NCBI GenBank assembly: GCA_036525185.1
Contig: DATDAW010000061.1
Coordinates: 1 to 26,092 of the forward strand
Length of the DNA: 26,092 nt
Source of the DNA: DATDAW01 sp036525185
Lineage (GTDB): Bacteria; Verrucomicrobiota; Verrucomicrobiia; Chthoniobacterales; DASVRZ01
Reading direction: 5' to 3'
The number at the start of each line of letters is the position of its first letter. Position 1 is the first letter of the stretch. The notes under the pieces were generated by a model. It worked only from the letters and a program-made list of their open reading frames with translations, searched no databases and had not been told where the DNA came from. The translations under genes were made by a program, and so were the position numbers. This document shows, in pieces, positions 22,932 through 26,092 of the stretch.

Positions 22932-23059
22932 CGGAAAACGAATACGCGTCCACCGCTTTGGTTGCGACTGATTTTTTGAATCGGGCCCAACAAAGGGCGT
23001 CTTGATTTCAGTGTGATCGATCGAAGAAGGCCAGGGACCAGTGCATTCAGGTCACGTTC

Positions 23060-24466
23060 TCAATCGCATTCGCCGGCCACAAACTCGCGGGCTTTTTCCA
23101 GATACGTTTCGAAAGGGTCAGGCATCGGAAAATGGCGTTTATCCTCAAGGGCGATGGCATCCCAATTCACGAGGTAACCGAGACCGCGTTCACGGATGCG
23201 CCGAAGGGCATCGGAACGTCCGGCGGCCCGTGTGTTACGTGGGGGCGAGGAGATCGTCTCCAGGCGGCGGGAAGCGGCGTTAAAATCGCCGATGCCTTTC
23301 GCGCCCTCGAGTGAGAAAAAGAGACCGCGGTCCGGGTCGATGTTGTGGTATTCCAGATCCAGGCTCAACATATGGGGGCTGCTCCAGTCGAGACCTTCCT
23401 CCTCTGCAAACATCTCCAGAAGCCATTTCTTGCTGATCCAATCGACACCTCCCAGCAGCGCCTCGGGTTTCGAACGCATGACATCCAGCGTAAACGCCCA
23501 ATTCTCGAGCACCCAATCCGTTTCCTCATCGCGCCCGCCGAAACACTTCCGAGCTTCTTCGAGGAAACGATATTGTAAATCCAGGGCGCCGATGGTCCGG
23601 CCTGATGCCATTTCAACCTGCCAATCGCCCTCCACGTCCCGCGACAGATGTCGGGTGGCCGAGACTGCGTCGCGAAGTTCGCAGCCGCCTGGTAACCGCC
23701 CGTCTTCAAGCATGTCGAGGACGAGTGAGGTAGTGCCAATTTTCAGTGCCGTGGCGAACGGGCTCATATTCGAATCCCCGATGAGCAGATGCAGCCGGCG
23801 ATATTTCCGGTAATCGGCCAGCGGCTCGTCGCGTGCATTGATGATCGACCGATTGAACTGCACCCACTGGTAGATGTCGTTAACGATGTGATCCGCCCTC
23901 TGACTCATCTGAAAACGCACCGGCGCGCCGAAATCGGCCGCTTCGTAGTCGAAGGTCAGCGGATCCGTCTGGCCGACGCGCCCCGCGCCCGTAAAAATCT
24001 GGCGGGTTGCGAGAAAACACAGGAGCGCTCCGAGAGCCCCATCCGAAAAGTTCGCCTCGCGACGCATCAAGTAGTTCTCGTGGCAGCCGAAAGTTGCACC
24101 CGTGAAATGGTCGATGTTGTTCTTGAGAAAGGACACCTGCGAGCGCACTTCCATGTCTTCAAGCGCCTTCAAGATAATCTGATCTCCCGCTTGTTCGTAG
24201 GCTACGGCATCCCGGAGTGACACACATTCCGGAGACGAATACTCCAGGTGTCCCATGTCGAGATACAGCCGGCCACCGTTAAAAAGAAAACCGCCATTGC
24301 CCGGCGGCTCCTCATAATCGCGGTAATGGAGGTCGATGAGTCCCAGTGCCAGCTTCTTAAAAATGTGGGTTTTGACCCGGGCTGGCCATGCGTCGACGTG
24401 GGCAGGGGGCTGGTCTTTTGCGACAAGACAGCCGTATTCGATTTCTATGCCCGCAACGCGATCCAT
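23060..24466 (-). CDS. PafA/Dop-family ligase (Pup-ligase-like)
   Basis: A 468-residue carboxylate-amine ligase of the PafA/Dop family, close to the ~450-500 residues of actinobacterial members. The Mg-ATP start GIEIEYG gives Glu8 and Glu10. NGGRLYLDMGHLEYSSPEC carries the conserved Asp70, equivalent to the catalytic Asp of PafA. FKxNN is seen as FLKNNID, then FGCHENYLMRR, RQIFTGAGRVGQ, IINARDEPLAD, YRRLHLLIGDSNMS and LKIGTTSLVLDML. The C-terminal PDPFETYLEKAREF resembles PafA (KDPF) more than Dop. In actinobacteria PafA attaches Pup to lysines for proteasomal degradation; related systems (UBact) are reported from Verrucomicrobiota. No Pup/UBact, prcA/B or mpa gene is visible here. ATG 24466 is used rather than 24514. 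Confidence 0.9.
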   Translation of the reverse strand: MDRVAGIEIEYGCLVAKDQPPAHVDAWPARVKTHIFKKLALGLIDLHYRDYEEPPGNGGFLFNGGRLYLDMGHLEYSSPECVSLRDAVAYEQAGDQIILKALEDMEVRSQVSFLKNNIDHFTGATFGCHENYLMRREANFSDGALGALLCFLATRQIFTGAGRVGQTDPLTFDYEAADFGAPVRFQMSQRADHIVNDIYQWVQFNRSIINARDEPLADYRKYRRLHLLIGDSNMSPFATALKIGTTSLVLDMLEDGRLPGGCELRDAVSATRHLSRDVEGDWQVEMASGRTIGALDLQYRFLEEARKCFGGRDEETDWVLENWAFTLDVMRSKPEALLGGVDWISKKWLLEMFAEEEGLDWSSPHMLSLDLEYHNIDPDRGLFFSLEGAKGIGDFNAASRRLETISSPPRNTRAAGRSDALRRIRERGLGYLVNWDAIALEDKRHFPMPDPFETYLEKAREFVAGECD

Positions 24467-24487
24467 GGGGCGGCAGCCTCCGTTTAA

Positions 24488-24506
24488 AGCTCGCCCAGGG
24501 CAAGCT
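24488..24506 (-). terminator. possible terminator between the pyrophosphatase and PafA-like genes
   Basis: On the minus strand AGCTTGC and GCGAGCT form a 7-bp stem (one G-T pair) around CCTGG, followed by TTTAAA. It lies about 90 bases after the pyrophosphatase stop and 22 bases before the PafA-like start. The short T-run and the closeness to the next start make this uncertain. Confidence 0.3.
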
Positions 24507-24594
24507 AAAACCAAGTCACAATTCGGAATGCAGAACGAGAACTTGTTTCCGCAGGAACGCTCTCGATTCTACGCTCTGCGTTTGAATGTTGCCG

Positions 24595-26092
24595 TCAGAA
24601 CAGGATTGGAATGATCAAGATGGCTACGATGTTCACGACTTTGATCATCGGATTAATAGCCGGGCCGGCGGTATCTTTGTAGGGATCGCCAACGGTGTCG
24701 CCCGTGACACTCGCCTTGTGTGCTTCGCTGTGTTTCCCGCCGTGGTGTCCGTTCTCGATGTATTTTTTCGCGTTGTCCCAGGCACCACCGCTTGAAGTCA
24801 TGGAAATACCCAAGAACAAGCCGGTTACGATGCTGCCGACAAGAACGCCACCAAGAATTTTCTGACCGTCCGGCACCAGGCCAACGGCGACGACAGCGAG
24901 CACGGGAAGCAACGCGGGGACGATCATCTCTTTCAGGGCCGCTTTCGTGACGATATCGACGCAGGCCCCGTACTCAGGAAGCTCGGTTCCTTTTAAAATT
25001 CCAGGTTTGGCGTGGATCTGGCGGCGCACTTCCGTAACGACCGCGCCTGCTGCGTGCCCGACCGCGCTCATGCTGAAGGCGGCGAACAAATACGGCAGTA
25101 ATCCGCCGATGAAGAGGCCAATGATGATTTTCGGGTCCTTCAACGAAAAATCCAGAGCGGACTCCAGTGCCGGACCGCTCAAATGGCGCACGGTCTCGAG
25201 GTGATGCTTCAGATCGACAAAATAGCTCCCAAACAGGACGAGAGCCGCCAGACCTGCACTGGCGATGGCGTAGCCTTTGGTTACCGCTTTCATCGTGTTG
25301 CCGACGGCGTCGAGCTCGTCTGTGACTTTTCGCACCTCCGGCGGAAGCTCGCTCATTGTCGCCACGCCTCCTGCATTGTCGGTAATCGGCCCGAAAGCAT
25401 CGAGCGAAATGATGATGCCTGCCATCGCGAGCATCGCCATCACGGCAATCGCGATGCCGTAAAGTCCGCCGCACTCATAGCTGGTCCAGATTGATGCGCC
25501 GATTGCGATCACCGGCAATGCCGTCGCATGTTGGCCCGTTGCCAGGCCGGCGATGATATTTGTCGCGTGACCTGTCTTGGAAGCCTCGGCGATTTTGCGG
25601 ACCGGACTATGTTCTGTGGAAGTATAAAAGTTGGTAATCGCCACTGCCACACCCGTCATGATCAATCCAATGATCCCAGCGAAATAAATCTGAGTGGCGG
25701 AATACGTTTCGACGCCGCCACCGAGGATGTTTTTTACCGAAATACCTTGTGGAAACATCGCATGCGCTGCTGGCCAGAAGAACACCGCACAAATTGCCGC
25801 GGTTACGCCCACACCAGCCATGAGTGCCAGAGCCGGACGCAACTTTGTCACGTTCACGAACCACACGCCCACGATGGACGCCACAACCGCAATCCCTCCG
25901 ATTAAGAAGGGATACCCTACCGGAGCGCCAAAACCCGCCGTCAACGCGCCGACCAGAATCGCCCCGATGAGACTCACCGCATATGTTTCGAAAACGTCTG
26001 CCGCCATTCCCGCGCAATCGCCGACATTATCGCCCACATTGTCCGCGATGGTCGCGGGATTCCGAGGGTCATCTTCGTCCAGTCCCTGTTCG
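24595..26092 (-). CDS. hppA: membrane-bound proton-pumping pyrophosphatase (partial)
   Basis: The 3' 499 codons of an integral-membrane pyrophosphatase that couples PPi hydrolysis to ion transport; about 200 N-terminal residues lie beyond the window. Motifs seen are DDPRNPATIADNVGDNVGDC at the entering end, then FGPITDNAGG, TKAALKEMIVPA and the C-terminal TGDTVGDPYKDTAGPAINP. All are substrate-Mg or structural signatures of the family. The subtype determinant reads GNTMKAVTKG, with Lys and Thr at the two positions that are Ala and Gly in K+-dependent enzymes, so this is a K+-independent, presumably H+-pumping form. The third residue of GNTT is Met here, which is unusual. Stop at 24595. Confidence 0.95.
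   Translation of the reverse strand, partial: EQGLDEDDPRNPATIADNVGDNVGDCAGMAADVFETYAVSLIGAILVGALTAGFGAPVGYPFLIGGIAVVASIVGVWFVNVTKLRPALALMAGVGVTAAICAVFFWPAAHAMFPQGISVKNILGGGVETYSATQIYFAGIIGLIMTGVAVAITNFYTSTEHSPVRKIAEASKTGHATNIIAGLATGQHATALPVIAIGASIWTSYECGGLYGIAIAVMAMLAMAGIIISLDAFGPITDNAGGVATMSELPPEVRKVTDELDAVGNTMKAVTKGYAIASAGLAALVLFGSYFVDLKHHLETVRHLSGPALESALDFSLKDPKIIIGLFIGGLLPYLFAAFSMSAVGHAAGAVVTEVRRQIHAKPGILKGTELPEYGACVDIVTKAALKEMIVPALLPVLAVVAVGLVPDGQKILGGVLVGSIVTGLFLGISMTSSGGAWDNAKKYIENGHHGGKHSEAHKASVTGDTVGDPYKDTAGPAINPMIKVVNIVAILIIPILF

Noticed and set aside
22932..23059. Search for a Pup or UBact gene beside the PafA-like gene
   Set aside because: No open frame of suitable length or Gly-Gly-Glu/Gln ending exists on either strand here or in 24467-24594.

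Overview
The window is a bacterial chromosome segment of moderately high GC. I infer a Verrucomicrobiota member, probably near the Chthoniobacterales/Spartobacteria. The reasons are a short omega subunit of a type I associate with that phylum, a DUF4912 protein with a long low-complexity region, a PafA/Dop-family ligase in a non-actinobacterial setting, a GYF_2-YIP1/DUF2752 pair, and the housekeeping pair rplI-dnaB. This assignment is inference; no rRNA gene is present to settle it.

Layout. 1-1128 (+) is an accessory cassette: the tail of an AraC-type regulator, a DoxX-like membrane protein, a DUF4287 protein, and the C-terminal half of a VOC protein lying in frame right after the DUF4287 stop. 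1364-3425 (+) holds a two-domain LOG-family protein and a chloroperoxidase-like alpha/beta hydrolase followed by a good hairpin. 3586-7390 is a zone of gene decay. It holds a doubly frameshifted, truncated MFS transporter, intact F420-reductase-like and SDR oxidoreductases, the N-terminal stub of an IS1634-type transposase, a broken LysR regulator and an unassigned coding remnant. 7371-8459 (-) carries cyanase and the 2',3'-cyclic RNA phosphodiesterase ThpR, and 8853-9710 (+) an arylamine N-acetyltransferase-like gene.

From about 10.3 kb the window is mostly core genome. It holds the DUF4912 protein with Ser/Trp/Gly/Ala-rich repeats, dnaB and rplI (one minus-strand unit), a VOC-like protein, and thioredoxin. 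An N-acetylmuramoyl-L-alanine amidase and a YmdB-type phosphodiesterase follow, divergent from one shared CATG, and then TerC, smpB and rpoZ. Next come a secreted protein with three FDKDGK repeats, tRNA-Gly(TCC), a GYF/YIP1 and DUF2752 membrane-protein pair, a YycJ-like MBL hydrolase, an orphan PafA-like ligase, and the 3' part of a membrane pyrophosphatase that runs off the window and carries the K+-independent signature.

The genes do not form one pathway. The observations most worth a second look are the PafA-like ligase without a visible Pup/UBact or proteasome gene beside it, the Trp/Ser repeat protein, the FDKDGK-repeat secreted protein next to a tRNA with a tandemly duplicated 3' flank, and the shared-start divergent pair. 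I found no complete, clearly new multi-gene system.
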